From Plasmopara viticola (lineage: Eukaryota; Oomycota; Peronosporomycetes; Peronosporales; Peronosporaceae), in the NCBI GenBank assembly GCA_001695595.3, contig MBPM02000009.1, positions 744,001 to 808,000 on the forward strand: a stretch of 64,000 bases of DNA. The letters are read 5' to 3'. Below the pieces are notes generated by a model. That model saw nothing but the letters and a program-made list of their open reading frames with translations. It was not told the origin of the DNA and made no database searches. Numbering within the stretch: the stretch's first letter is position 1; every line of letters starts with the position of its first letter. Shown here piece by piece: positions 31,463 to 43,837 of this stretch. Both the position numbers and the translations under genes were made by a program.

Positions 31463-34400
31463 ATGGAGAGCTTCGGGACGGAGCTCAAGGAGACGCCGTA
31501 CCCGCTCATTGCCGCGCTTGGCTTGCGGGAAGTGCAGAACAAAGTGCTGCCGTTAGTCCGTGTAGTCAATGAGGAATTTGTACCAAAACTGCACTTTGCA
31601 TCGTTGCCACGCGACCATTGTTTTCCCGTCAAGAAAGACTTGCGGGAGAAGCACGGCACGTTTCCAAGCCAGACGCAGCGCACTTTTGATCACTACCGTG
31701 TTCAAGGCATTTTAAAGACACGATGGCTCAAGAAACATCATGAGCTCCTGCCTGCCGTCGTCCTTTGCTTTGATGAGTTTGATCCTCGGTGGAATCCGCA
31801 AGAGTGGCAACAGCGAGAGACAGCCATACGCGACGAGATGGACAAGTTGAAACGCATGGTATCGGGTGGGTTTTTCTTTTTTCTGTATTCTGTACTCGAT
31901 GTGTACCTGTCGAAGCGAGTCCAATTCTGAGAAACTTGCTGTTTGCAGGGAGGGAGTGCCGCGTGGTGTTGATTCTGATGCAACAAGTCGATGATGCGGG
32001 GATGGCACCAATGAACACAGCTGAAGAGCGCCTGAATAATCTGAAAAAGCGATTGGAGACCGATGCCAAAGGATTGGTCCTTTTACGCTCAAGAGATCTC
32101 GTGCGAGGCTCTGCCATGCTGCTGAAGCTCGAGGCTTCTGTCCGGAACATGGCACTCGAGTACTACAAGTCGCAGGCCAAGCGCGTGAAGCGATACAAGA
32201 AGATTTTGACGAAATCTTGTAACCACCAGGCCATGCACGCGAGATTGAGCTTTAAGATTGCGCATTACTATGAGTTTCGGCGCTATACGACCAAAGTCTT
32301 GCAGCACTATGAAGCATCGTATCGTGCGATTCTGACCCTGCCATTGCACGAGAACGAGGCAATGGATGGGATTGCGTACACGCAAGTGATGACGATGGCC
32401 GAGTTTGTCAACTTTAAGCTGTGCTACCACTTGATCTTTTCCGCCAACAATCTCAAAGGTGCTGTGGACCAACTGCAGCGCCATATGAACAATTATGTCC
32501 GTGCCATTGTCGTCGAAGACCGAGCGTACGAGCATTGGGAGTGGGTGTCGCGACAGTACCATGTGTTTGCGCAATTGCTCGCTGAAGCGACTTCGATTCG
32601 AGGTGCGTTACCAAGCACAGGTTTGGACTCCGACTTGTACAAAGAGCCGTATTTGTACTACTCAATCGCCGCAAAGTACGCAATCTTTCGACGAAAAGCA
32701 GCTGCAAAGCTTGGACTGACAGCCTCTAGTAATTCGACTCCAACACCGCACGGTGAGTTGCCGTCGGAACAAGACTTTGTGGTCGTTCGTTCGACTTATA
32801 TTGGCGGGGATCCAGTGGTCTCCGAAGCGGCTTTGGCAGCCCCCGACTCTTCTGCGCTCGTGAAGTACCGACATGCTCTAGAGCGAGCCGTGCCGCATGC
32901 AAAGCGGTCCATCAGTCTGTTAGAGCACGCCCTTCAGTATCTGAAAATGTACGTGGCAGATCGCAATGGCGCACGGAGTCGGATGAAAAGCCGATTATTG
33001 GTCCAATTGGGCATTGAACGCCTCGTGGCTGGGGAGTACGATCGTTCTCGGGCTGAGTTACAGAAAGCCAAGACAACGTTTGCCGTCGAGAATTGCTGGG
33101 CCCAAACGGCTCAGATTCTCAAACAATTGCTCCTCTGTACCTTTCGTCAAGGCGATCTCGCAGCGTACGTGGATTACGCATTGCAATTGTTGGCACCTGT
33201 GGTAGAGGAGCACGTGTCTTTGAAAGAGCGCAGTCGGCTTCAAGAAACGATTGTCGTGGCTTGGCGCAATCCAGTGGCTCTCGGACCACCGTTTACGGAA
33301 ACCTCGACGCTTCGACATGCGTTTGAACTCGCACTTGATCGCTCTCGCGCCGTGTTTGCCGTCGTGGCGCACTTCGATCGTGCGTGCGCTTGTGTGAAAG
33401 AAGACGTGATGCTCGAAGTAGGCGTGCGATCCCATTTCCCGCTGCCGCTCGTGATGGCAAAGATGGAGCTGGTGTTTAATGACGACCGCTATCGTGCCGT
33501 GATTTCCCATCAACCCAACGTGACGTCCGACTTGCTGACCGTGATCGATGGCAAGATGGTCGCCTCCCTCGAGTTTACGCCCAAAGCAGTGAAGAACGTC
33601 ATTGTTCCCTTGCATATTCTAGATGGCCGGCAATTGTTAGCGATTCAGGAGATCCGGTTTTACTTGAGTCGATGCGAGACTGCGAAGGAGGGCCGTGCCG
33701 ATGACGCCGAGCGAGGACAAGAGTATTTGATCTTTAGTCTACTCGTGGACCGAGCACCGATCGAAGCGCGAAAAACACCATTGCCGTACCTCATGCATGG
33801 GCGAGTCCCAGCCATGGGCAATGGGTCTGCTTCGCCGAGTTTTGTACGACGAAAGGCGACGTTTTCGCCAACAAGAGGCGCTTCTGCAAGCTATCTCGAC
33901 ATGGCCGAGTCAATCAAAGAAGATGGCGCCATTCATCTCTGTGGGTCTTCCATGATTATCTTACAGCCGCGTGCAAAAGCCACCCTGAGGATGCTGTCGC
34001 GTAAGCCGCTGTTAACCGGTGACTACCATGAGCTTGCTTTGAACTTGTCTGCGAATGGAGATACACTGGAGAATGTGACGTGCCAAGTCAAAAGCGATCC
34101 TCCACTTGCTGCCGCTTCGTCGGACGAGGCCTTGATTGTGACTTGCCAGTCGCCATCAGTGGCCTGGCACCCTCATGCCCAACCTCAAGACATCGTGTCA
34201 CTTCCGAATCAAGCCCCGGACTCGGAGGAAACGGTGCGAGTGCTTGTTCGTTCGAATCGAGCCACTCCTCTCGTGCTCGTCGTCTCTGTTACGTACACAA
34301 CGAAAGCCGGGGTAGCTGTGCGTGTTGATGAACGCTTTGAGTTGATGTGCTCGGATCCGTTTGAAATTCAAGGAGGATTGGTGCATGATTGTACTAGTGG

Positions 34401-35242
34401 AGGGGGGGTGCCTGGAAGTGCGCCAATGCCAAAAGGGACATATAGCTGCGTCGGGCATCCCGTTAGTTTTCAAGGCACCGTCACTTGTGCAGCAAGTGAC
34501 GCGCTCCATGTGCTGGCACTCGAGTTTGAACCGCAACCGACGACTCTTGTTGCAGACTTGGTCGTGTCAGGCTTTGGTGTGATCTCATCAGGCATTGAAG
34601 ACGGGGATGCCGTCTTGAATCGTGGCGATGCGCGGTGTTTCTGCTTGCGCTTCGTTCCGAAAGAAGCGTCAAACTTGACGGCGTTAGGTCGTGTCAAGGT
34701 GCGTTGGCGACGCGAGGTATCGACGATGACGAAAGCGATTGATGACGCTACAAGCGAGGTCGTGACCACGTGGCTGGACCTTCCCATGGTGTCGTTCGTG
34801 GAGGCTCCATTGACTTTTCACGTGAATACGCCATCGTTTGGAGTCGAAGGCGTTGTCGCTTTCATGGACCTCTGTGTACGAAATAATGAGGCGGTTTCTC
34901 ATAGTCTCCGCATCAAAGTGACTGATTCCGAAGGACAGTTTCTACTTTCCGGTCGAACGAACGCAACGGAAGACTTGTTTCCATTTGATGACCAAGTGTT
35001 TCGATTGGGTTTAGTGCCTTTGAAGACAGGTGGGTGGATCAACGCTTTTTGGGTTCTTTTGGTTGCAGCACCTAACTGTGGGTTGGTGTGGATTTAATGA
35101 TGCACTAGGTTATCTTCGGTTGCCTCGTTTCGAGATTGAATCGTTGACGTATAATTTGCCGTTTACGAATTGGGGCGACCGACAAGAATTGTTTGTTTTG
35201 CCGCGAAAGTGCCCAATTTGGGATAGAACGGAACTGGGGTAA
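31463..35242 (+). CDS. TRAPPC11: TRAPPC11 (foie gras) subunit of the TRAPP tethering complex, three exons
   Basis: Exons 31463-31865, 31949-35029 and 35109-35242 with introns of 83 and 79 nt; splicing keeps frame and gives 1205 residues, the usual size for the family. TRAPPC11 is a TRAPP III subunit in ER-to-Golgi transport and autophagy. The N-terminal region has HYRVQGILKTRWLKKHHELL and AVVLCFDEFDPRWNP, then ECRVVLILMQQ. The foie-gras region follows, with KIAHYYEFRRYTTKVLQHYE and LCYHLIFSANNLKGAVDQLQ, which are alpha-solenoid (TPR-like). The C-terminal half is beta-rich (gryzun-like). The ATG at 31463 fits the family start; upstream codons in the same frame look unrelated. The final intron removes an alternative ending at 35097 and restores PLKTGYLRLPRFEIES. 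Confidence 0.93.
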
Positions 35243-38200
35243 TAGACTTTTGGCTTTGATGAATTAGGTCCACAAATGAAAGTATAGGTACTTTTATGGT
35301 GCAAGGCTAAAAAAATAGCCTAAAAAAGGAGCGATACTTTCTACCTATAAAACGGTAGCGACGTATGTAAAGGTAGGATTAAGACACATATATATGTTGT
35401 ATTAATTGAAGCAACGTGTCCAATTTTACGCATCGTATGCGAAGAATGAGAATAGTCAACATACTTCCCTGGAAAACCCCTCTGTGCAAGGGGCTATGTA
35501 ACCTGATATACGCGTTGCGTTCGCACTCTCTTGCGTTAGTGACCGGCCTATGAGCTCGGCACTGACCCATGAAACAATTCTAAGCTCAGTGTTTCGAGTT
35601 CTAAACTTATATAGAGGAGCAGGCGCAGAGTACATTTATTATGGTAAACCTTGAGCTCCGTAGATTATTGCCGGCAAGCACGTACTTAACAGATTTGTTC
35701 ATCAACCAAGGGAGCTGACGGTCTCCCTCAAGTTTTACGCAAGGTGGCCGTGTTGATAGAGAGCCTTAGTGTATACCCGTCTTGCACTGACAGAAGCGAT
35801 CCGGATCGCTCTTCATGAGAACAACAGCCACAAGCAGATTCGCTTCTTCGGGATGCCGTGGATGGGCAGCTCCCCGGCGTTGTGAATATCGAGTAGCCAG
35901 TGCACTCTTAAGTTTTAATGCCCTTTGGCATCGTTGATACAATCCTAAAAGAGAACGTACTCTTTCTACCTTATTTGCGCCCTGCTTCCTCTTGGCTATA
36001 TGCGCTTGCGAAGTCAAAAGTTTCTTGAGCTTGACAAGATCTTCGCTTTTGGATGCCGATGCCCGCTATTATAGCAAGCGTGCAAGATCCAATCCTTCCC
36101 CAAAGAGATACGATGGAGTAACCCTTCCTTTCTTGTAGACTTAGAGAAATACTGGGCTCCGATGTGTGCGTAGCATCCAATTGGTTTTTTCAACCCTCAT
36201 AATTGGCAACACCACCCGAGAGCTTAACAGTTCCAAAGGAGAAACTACTAGCGATTGATTTCTGGCTGCAAACGCAAGCATGAAAACTATATGCGTTTTA
36301 CTAGATTTAGGTGCATCAGGAAACTTTGTGCATCGACAAACGACCGCAATTGACAAAAATACATAATCATGCTATACGAGAGCGCGACAAAAAATCTTGC
36401 TAATTTAAGGGACAGCTATAAGTTTCCATCGGATCGAAATGAATCTAGCCTTTGATTTAGCAACCTTATACACAAAGATCCTCTGGTCGTTTTATCACGG
36501 CAGGTAGCCTTTTGTTGAAGACTTTTTTAGAGTTATCGGAGCTAGCAAACCTTTAAGAGCTTAGAGGTTTAAAGTTTTGGCTGGATTGAGCCATAATAAC
36601 CTAAGAGGTTTATCGAAATCTTCTTTGGCCTTTCAGCGTATGAGCATCGGACGATACTTACTCGTGAAGATACTAGCAACATAGGCTAGACGTATTATGT
36701 GCTCCAAGTGTATTAAGCCCAAGAAGCCAAATCTTAAAATGCCAAGTCGCAAGAAATAGACAAAAACCAATTGGTTGCTTTGCGCCTACCAGAAAAAGAC
36801 AAGTTCTGCTCGAAAATTAGCAGCAAGACTGTGCCTCGACGAACTCTTCACTTTACTATACAGAACGTGCTTTCAAGCCTAATTTGTTAGCTGTCAAGGC
36901 GAATTGCTATGGTTTCTAGTATTCGATGAACTTAACTTGCTGATTTCCTTACGTTCGAGGCTCTACTGTCGACATGAGCACTTCACACGCTGAATTCATT
37001 CAAGTCTAATAGTATAAAATCATCATTGCTGGCTTAGCACTAGAAACGAGGGTTGCTATTTGGTATTCAGGTGTGAGGCTACTGATTTTGATTGTGTTGA
37101 GCACTGACTGATCTTGTGCTTGATTGCGAGCTATGACCTCATCCTCGGTACAATGTGACTGAAGCACCAGAAATGTTGGAGAGATTAAAAATCAAATACT
37201 TCTTTTTGCTCAAAGTAGTGGTTTGATGAGTCTTGAACCTACCTCCTGTAGAAAGCTGGAGCACTATTGATGGGACCACTGGACTAAATCGGTCAATGTG
37301 AAGGACATTGGTGTATCTCAAATGGACACTGATGGTGTCTAAAACAAGTGTATCAGAGCGGGTGCCCGTGAGCTGTTACGAGGTGCTCGCCAAACGTAGT
37401 ACGATCAAGATGGCTTTACACCTGGAAAGAATGGGCGAGGCCGTGCTACTGCATATGTAAATCACAATGCAGTCCACGTACAAGCAAAGATTTGCTGCAT
37501 GTCGTGGATGACGTGGCTAGCTACTAGCAAAGATATTGTGATCGAGGCTCTGAACATGCATGTGGAGAGGCGTGCAGTCAGCAAACATCGCTCTTCGCGG
37601 GCGCATGTCATGCGTAATTTAATCGACCCGTTATTCTGTGTGTTGCCCTTCCGATGCATTCGAAATCGCAAATGCTCTGTAAGCAGAGACTCTTAAATGC
37701 AGTGCGTTTTCTTCACGTCAATATAAGCGTTAGAACGGCGATGAACGATCGTGTTGACACAAATACGACGCAAAAAGGCATTTTACTACCCTCGATCCCT
37801 TCGAGAAGTGGACTTCTGAGTATGACAGAGTGCAGGGCGGCTCGTCGTAGATGAAAATAGACATGTCGGTCAATGACGAAAGCATTTGATTTGACCAGCA
37901 CGTCTAAATGCAGAAAATGTGTAGAGACTTATATACTTGAAGTTTTCGGCCAAAAAAGGCCGTAGTTTTTCAGAGGTGATGTCCCAAACGACGAAACTTT
38001 TTTTCAAGGACTACACATACGATCTGCCATAAAGGTGTCGTATAGAAAGATTACGTTGCGACTTGACTCAAAGATCCTGAAGATTCTCAAAAATCTGGTG
38101 GATACTTAATTAAATATACAAAATCGTGCTTATTACAACAGCTTTTAGCAGATAAAGACGTTACACACAAGATTAAATATCATAAAGGGCTATGTCACAA

Positions 38201-38689
38201 GCCATTAGCCCCTATTTTGATAGAAATGTAAGCTCATTGATAAATATTCATTGAAACAGCAAGTACTGGCATTTGAAGGGATCGCACTCGTTTCCGGTTA
38301 CTGTGCTCTGTAACCAACAAAATTTAACGACTAGAATATGCTTTTAAGCCCAGTAGTACACCGGTACCTACCTTAACGTCTTTTGTAAGTTAGAGCGTGT
38401 TGCTTTTGCAATAAGCTTGTAGTCCACTACATGCAATTTGATCGAAAATAAAAGAGTCAAATGTCCCACCAGGGCGGCAAGTACGTCTTATTGTATTCTA
38501 TGGAAGTCGTAAGTGATATCGCAAGAGCTATCAAACGCCCCAGCGTCGTTAAGCCGTCTTGTCACACAATTAATACGACCATTACGAGCGTTCGCCCGTA
38601 GATACTTGAATTTGTAGCCACTCTAAGGGAGAATGATCGGTACAAAAGCGTGTGGGGCATAATGTCGAATAAAAAACACTATGCCGATA
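35243..38689. other. Gene-free A+T-rich region with faint retroelement traces
   Basis: No gene is supported. Open frames are short (at most about 85 codons) and not conserved in character. Around 37110-37150 a frame reads SYDLILGT, similar to the retropepsin region of gypsy elements, so old element debris is likely, but it is too degraded to delimit. Confidence 0.4.
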
Positions 38690-39130
38690 TCGACAAATGT
38701 AATTTTGCAGTGGACATAATTAAAGTACTTTCGAGTTTGGCAAGTAGCCATGAGAAACCGTGAAAGATCAAGCCGCTCTACGTAACTTTTTCAATGAATC
38801 CGAGTAAGTGATGGTGCCTTTCTAATATGCTGCACACGTACAGTGCTGGCTCTGAGGTCCTTATAAAGCTTTTGTTCAATTTAGTGAAAAGACATTAAGT
38901 GGTTCTAAAATCGCTGGCAACAGGAGGCTTCGGCCTTTTTTTTTGCCGGATGAGATGAACTCGTTAAGTTTTGTCTTTGGTGCCTTTAACTACACCATTG
39001 GCTGCGCGTTATCGCAGCTCGATGAGATAGGACGTGGGCGAGTCGACTCGCATCAGACTAAGCATTTTAGGCCGGTCGGAAGCACTTTCAATTTTAGGCC
39101 ACATAAGGCATACTGTCGACCAATAAACAC
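38690..39130 (+). repeat. Gypsy RNase H segment, tandem copy 1
   Basis: This block is similar over about 400 bp to the one at 39146-39550. Shared landmarks are AGTAGYCATGAGAAACCGTG, a tract giving ATATGCTGCACAMGTACAGT, and CTGCGCGTTAT. Translation near 38985-39045 reads FNYTIGCALSQLDEIGRGRV, which matches the gypsy RNase H segment (compare DASDFAIGGVLFQ in copy A). It lies in no long open frame and is a fragment. Confidence 0.7.
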
Positions 39131-39145
39131 TATGCGACTTTGTTA

Positions 39146-39550
39146 AAATACATTCTTGCAGCGGACAAACTCAAAATTATATAGTATTAGTAAGTAGTCA
39201 TGAGAAACCGTGAAAGTGCAAGCCGCTCTACGTCAAATTTTAATAAGAATTGAGTAGGTGGTGAAGCCTGCCTTATATGCTGCACAAGTACAGTGCTGGC
39301 TATGTGGTTCTTGTAAAGCTTTGTCCAATCTACTAAAAAAAAACGTTGAGTGGCTTTGGGATAGTCGACAATAGAAGGTTTTGGCCTTATACTGGCCAAA
39401 GGAGACGAATTCGTTTATATCGCTTCTGGCGATATTATTTTCACACCATTAGCTGCGCGTTATTGCAACTCGATGAGGACGGACGTGAGCGAGTCATTTC
39501 GCGTCGGCCCGACAGTTTAGGACTTTCAACGGAAGCACTTTTAAAATGAT
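39146..39550 (+). repeat. Gypsy RNase H segment, tandem copy 2
   Basis: Second unit of a direct tandem duplication, diverged from the first by many substitutions. Its RNase H-like frame reads HTISCALLQLDEDGRERVIS (about 39450-39510), nearer the functional consensus than unit 1. The units are adjacent with a spacer of only some 20 bp. Confidence 0.7.
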
Positions 39551-40239
39551 AACGGGTTACATGCCATTAAATACGCTGATATAATTTTGAGTAGATTTGT
39601 TTGTGCCTTGATCCCCTTTGTGGTCCAAATTGTGCATGTTTGTGGATATCTTATATCGCTTTACTTGTTTTAGAACATCGCAGGATGGCTGTCATTCTTT
39701 GTGGAGCATAGTATTCACATTAAAATACAAGTCTTTTTAAGCTTAACATGCTTGCCATATCGCTTTTGGGCAGGCCAGATAATAAGTTAAATCAAATCTA
39801 AAAAATTTTAACAACCAGCTTTTGTCAGGCATACAAGACGAATGATTATTTAATGCACTTGGGGCGATTCACCTTGCACCAAAGTCGTCCCTCGACAGTG
39901 ATCGCAGTGATATCAATAAGGGTGAGCAGATATTCCGCTTCACAATGGAGTTAGAATTAGATGTATATATCAAACAAATGTTAAAAATAACGAAAAATGT
40001 GGGGACTTGTAGAGGGTCGAACCCGCGATCAAATCTCGACTTCTTCTCACAGACTGTCCGGACACTGTTGGAAGGTTATAAGCCTTGACTTTTTTAGTTT
40101 GCTTGCCGTAGGGTAAATGCATCATGTGTTCGTGTACCACCTGAGCAAGATTGAATTTATTACAGTACAACTGAAAAGCAAACGGCGAGGTTGTTCGTGG
40201 ATACGGCTCTAGCACACCATGGCCTTTCGAGCTCAATAA
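39551..40239. other. Gene-free spacer with a short tRNA-like motif
   Basis: No gene. On the minus strand about 40050-40005 reads GATCGCGGGTTCGACCCTC, like a tRNA T-arm/B-box, but a paired five-base T-stem, acceptor stem and D-arm could not be folded. It may be a tRNA-derived repeat or a primer-binding site remnant. Confidence 0.3.
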
Positions 40240-40500
40240 CTACGATTTTTAAGCTGTAAATCAACTATCAGGCCCCCATTTGGTCATGTCTGTAGCAGAA
40301 TATCCACAAGCGGATGGCCAGACGGAATGAAATAAGCATGGGCTATAGCACATACTGCGCAGTATGTGCGCTAGTGCGCCACACATGCGGGCAGAAAGCT
40401 ATTCATGGTTCAGTCTGCAATGCCGTATACGTATTCACGACCGTTGCCGACGTTTACCCTTATTTTTCAAAGCACGATTGCGAGTGAGAGAAAAGCTCAT
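40240..40500 (+). pseudogene. Gypsy integrase C-terminal trace
   Basis: Around 40287-40330 a frame reads AEYPQADGQTE followed by a stop. The motif YHPQADGQTER is a hallmark of the end of the Ty3/gypsy integrase core, containing its catalytic Glu. The surrounding frame is broken and the flanking homology is weak. Confidence 0.6.
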
Positions 40501-42217
40501 GAGGTTAGGAATTATCTACCAGACCTCGCAAACAGTCTGCTAATTATAGTCAGCAAGGCAAGAAGCGATTGTATAGATTCAATATAAGCTAATGAAATGC
40601 TGTGGTAACACCAAAGAGGAGTTTTAAAATAAGAAAAGGTGCTAGACACTAAACTCTCACCATTCAAATAGGTAGATCGGTTTGCAAAAAGTTTTGCTTT
40701 TTTGGACCTCTTATGGTATTCGAAATGCGTGGGACGCTGACTACCATTGACCTTTCTAAGACAATGTCGACGCACCGACAATCTACATGGGGCGTTTTAC
40801 GTGGTAATTAGAGCGTCAGAACTTTTGGTCTCTTGCGAGTGCTTAGGTGGTCTAGCACCTCTCCGTCACGATGTCCTCGCTCTTGATCATACCGCTTTAG
40901 TGAGAACAGCTAGATATCTAGCAGCTGATATTGCCTATATTCATCACCGTACAGGTTATGTTGCTAATGAGCCGCGTACATAAAAGTAAGAGCCAGTAGA
41001 TCACTGCAACTTTCCGAGATATTTCAGAGGTCTCATGCTGAGATGTGCTGTACTTGACTTGGCTGGAAAGGATGTCGCATAGCCGAAGACTTTCATCTCC
41101 TTCTAAAAGCTAATACATCTCACACGGGCCGAATACACTCTGCGGGCAAGTCACACAGCTCCGCGCCCAATGCGGGAGTAACTTGGGCCACTTAATTTTT
41201 ACAAAGAATATTCTGGGGGTACTCTTCATCTTCATTTTGGTTTCCAATTTTACGTTTTCTCTCGTCTTAGGCTTTTGCCTCAGTAAATTATGGACTTCCC
41301 AATCTTTTATGTAAGTGACTGGAGAGTCTGACGCCATGCTTAACACCATTGGGGTTGTACCGCTTGGACAATGTGGTTGTATTGCTAGCGCTATCATCGA
41401 CTTGGGGCTTCTTCGCGGCTCTAACGGCCAAAGAGTCATGAGAGTGTACTCCATATTCATCACCAAAAGGCGAAGGAGTATGTGAACTACGTGACGGTAG
41501 GCACACGTTCCACTTCTTGGTTCTTTTAATTCTTTATTGTCGAGTTTCTTAGGCGTACTGCCCGTTGCACAAGTGAAGCCTTTGTGGCAACGTATTTGCA
41601 GGCGCAGCCTTTGTTGCTGTTGCAGCTCTTGTACTAGGCGCAAAGACCATTCATTGCTTAAGTGGCACCAGAGGAAGCCAAAACAACCTTCGTTGGCATA
41701 AGAATTGGCCATCGTAACATACATGGCCCGGCCGATCTCTGCTGCTTATTTGGTCGTTGTATTGACCGAACCGCCTTTCGTGGGCTAAGAATTTAGTCGC
41801 ACCCTCGTTCGTAACGATCGAATCTTCTTGTCTGCTCCAATTATAAGCCGATTGATCAACGCACCAAGGAAAATAGCAACCGATTCGATAACAAACCGCC
41901 TTTCTTTCGAATATAGCAAGAACAGCCCGACCATCAGTCCGCGTCCGATTCTCGAAAGGTTCAGACGCAGCCTAACGTTGGTCACCACAAGCCCTCCGAC
42001 AAGACTCGTGGGCCCAATCCTTTCCTCAAGTTACGGATGCATATTGTCGAGTATCCTTATCTACATTCTCGAGACTGCTTATATGAAGACCTGATAATCA
42101 ATAAAAATACACATTAGCTACCATTCGACTGGTTATATAGGAGGCAATTTCTTCACTACTTAATGATACTGATTAACCCGAATGGTAGAAAGTTATTGGC
42201 TCCGATAATCTTTCGGG
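40501..42217. other. Mostly gene-free, with one ambiguous 204-codon minus frame
   Basis: The minus frame 41724-41110 is the longest open frame in this gap. It begins MYVTMANSYANEGCFGFLWC and has a Gln/Arg-rich segment (VQELQQQQRLRLQIRCHK). A second minus frame in the same place (41506-41288, SHTPSPFGDEYGVHSHDS) also looks protein-like, which suggests a frameshifted relic rather than an intact gene. No family is recognised. A hydrophobic minus frame at 41988-41785 is not supported by any motif. Confidence 0.3.
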
Positions 42218-43562
42218 ATGAGCCAGAAAGAGATAACGATTGGGGGCTTGCTTCTGCTGCTATCAATCACTACGACTTGCGTGTTCGAGTCTTCTGTCGT
42301 CCGAAGCATCAAAAGCTTTGAGGAGGGGCGTTCCGTCGTTCATTCATTGTCAAATCCCCACGTATCCCCGAGTACTGAGGCCCACTTAATCCACTTCTCG
42401 GGCTTGATCACGACCACAGGTTTAGATGGCAATACTAAAGACGCCGACGAGGTACAAATCCGACACAGCCCCTTCGTACTGGATCCAACATTTGGCATTG
42501 CAGCAAAAGGCGTGCGACTGCATCGTTGTGTGGAGATGCTACAGTGGGTGGAGACGTCCCACACTACAACAAGCAGCACGCCCGAGGACGAAGATCGACG
42601 GTTTGATGATGAGCGCGAGCGCGTTTACATGTATGATTTACGCTGGAAAGAAGAGGTGGTGGATAGCAGTGGCTTCAATGATCGTAGTTACCGCAATCCT
42701 CCGATAGAAGCATGGAAGTACAAGTCGTTGATTGTCAATGCAAAGAATCTAGTGGTGGGGGAGTTTTTGCTGCCTCTTGATCTCGTCGATCAAATCCAGC
42801 GTCGCGAAGCCGTGCACTTGGATCCTTCAAGTCGCCAGGTTATGGCAAATTTGCTGGACCGACGACTTGGAACAAGGTGGGCAGAGGAGAGTGCAGTGAC
42901 CAATAGTACCGTGGAGGACGACATTTTCTACTTTCGAAGCGAGCGTGATGGTCCTGTCCTCGGCGACCAACGTGTATCCTTTAAAGTAACCCCGAATTAC
43001 CCCGTGACGGTGTGTGCGAAGCAGAAAGGAAGGGAATTAGTACCTTTTTTCACGTCTACTGGCGATGAACTGTTTCTATTGGAAGATGGGATCATGACTG
43101 CAGACGAGTTGTTTGATAAAAAGTCACACGCTAAGGTCTCCACTGTACACTCCTTACTTGGCGCTACATTCAAGCTCACAAGCTTCGTTTATTTGCTTTT
43201 AGATGCGACAGAACTACTTTTATCGGCTTTTTGCAGCCGTGCTAGGATTCATGGGGTTTTTGGTCGTGCGTAGGCCATTGATCGAACGCTTTGGTTCGCT
43301 TTTGGCTGGCATTCAGCAACATTTGCTGGCGAGTAGCCTGAGCGTCGCGCTCACTTTGTCGATCGTTGGCATCAATTGGCTTTTGTTCAGGTAAGTTTTT
43401 GGCTAGAGATCATCCAGCATACTTCATGCTCTCACTCTGTTACTTGTGTCCTTGGTATTAAGCAGACCACTGTGGGCTCTTACACTATTGCTCTGTAGCT
43501 GGACGCCGATGCTCGGTCTGATCATCTTTTTCCACATGAAACACGAGCGAAAACGTCAATGA
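42218..43562 (+). CDS. TMEM43 (LUMA)-family membrane protein, three exons
   Basis: Exons 42218-43135, 43203-43390 and 43466-43562 with introns of 67 and 75 nt give 400 residues, the family's usual length (about 400). The N-terminus has one membrane segment (residues 8-25, TIGGLLLLLSITTTCVFES). A large lumenal domain follows with the TMEM43 pattern RHSPFVLDP, GVRLHRCVEMLQWVE and YDLRWKEEVVDSSGF. The C-terminus, after splicing, has three membrane segments (YFYRLFAAVLGFMGFLVV, LSVALTLSIVGINWLLF, LWALTLLLCSWTPMLGLIIF) and a charged tail (KHERKRQ). TMEM43 sits in the ER and inner nuclear envelope and binds lamins or emerin in animals; its role in oomycetes, which lack typical lamins, is not known. 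It is followed 275 bp later by the NUP42-like gene on the same strand, so both products may act at the nuclear envelope, though this is only positional. Confidence 0.88.
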
Positions 43563-43837
43563 ACATGGAGACTTCTAGTGACAGCAAAAGCCGACACATT
43601 TCTTTGCTTTAAAAAATTAGTGTATCATGCTCTACTCCACGGTGTACTACATTGATTGTACCTGCTAATTAATACTAATATATTTAAAGATTAAGTGGCA
43701 GCACTCTTTTTAGAATTTCAGTAAAACGCTTATTTGTAGATTTCCAAAACCAATATTTTGGTTTAGATCACCGACTCTGCCTCTGGTGCAAGTTATCGGT
43801 AATATATATATGCCTATCGCTACCCATTGATTCCCGT

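Noticed and set aside
31866..31948. Reading TRAPPC11 as starting at 31789 in one uninterrupted frame
   Set aside because: The first 54 codons of that frame are antisense-like and overlap exon 1 in another frame; the 83-nt GT..AG intron joins the family's N-terminal sequence properly.
33058..33615. 185-codon minus frame (and similar ones) within TRAPPC11
   Set aside because: Antisense shadow of a long G+C-rich coding exon.
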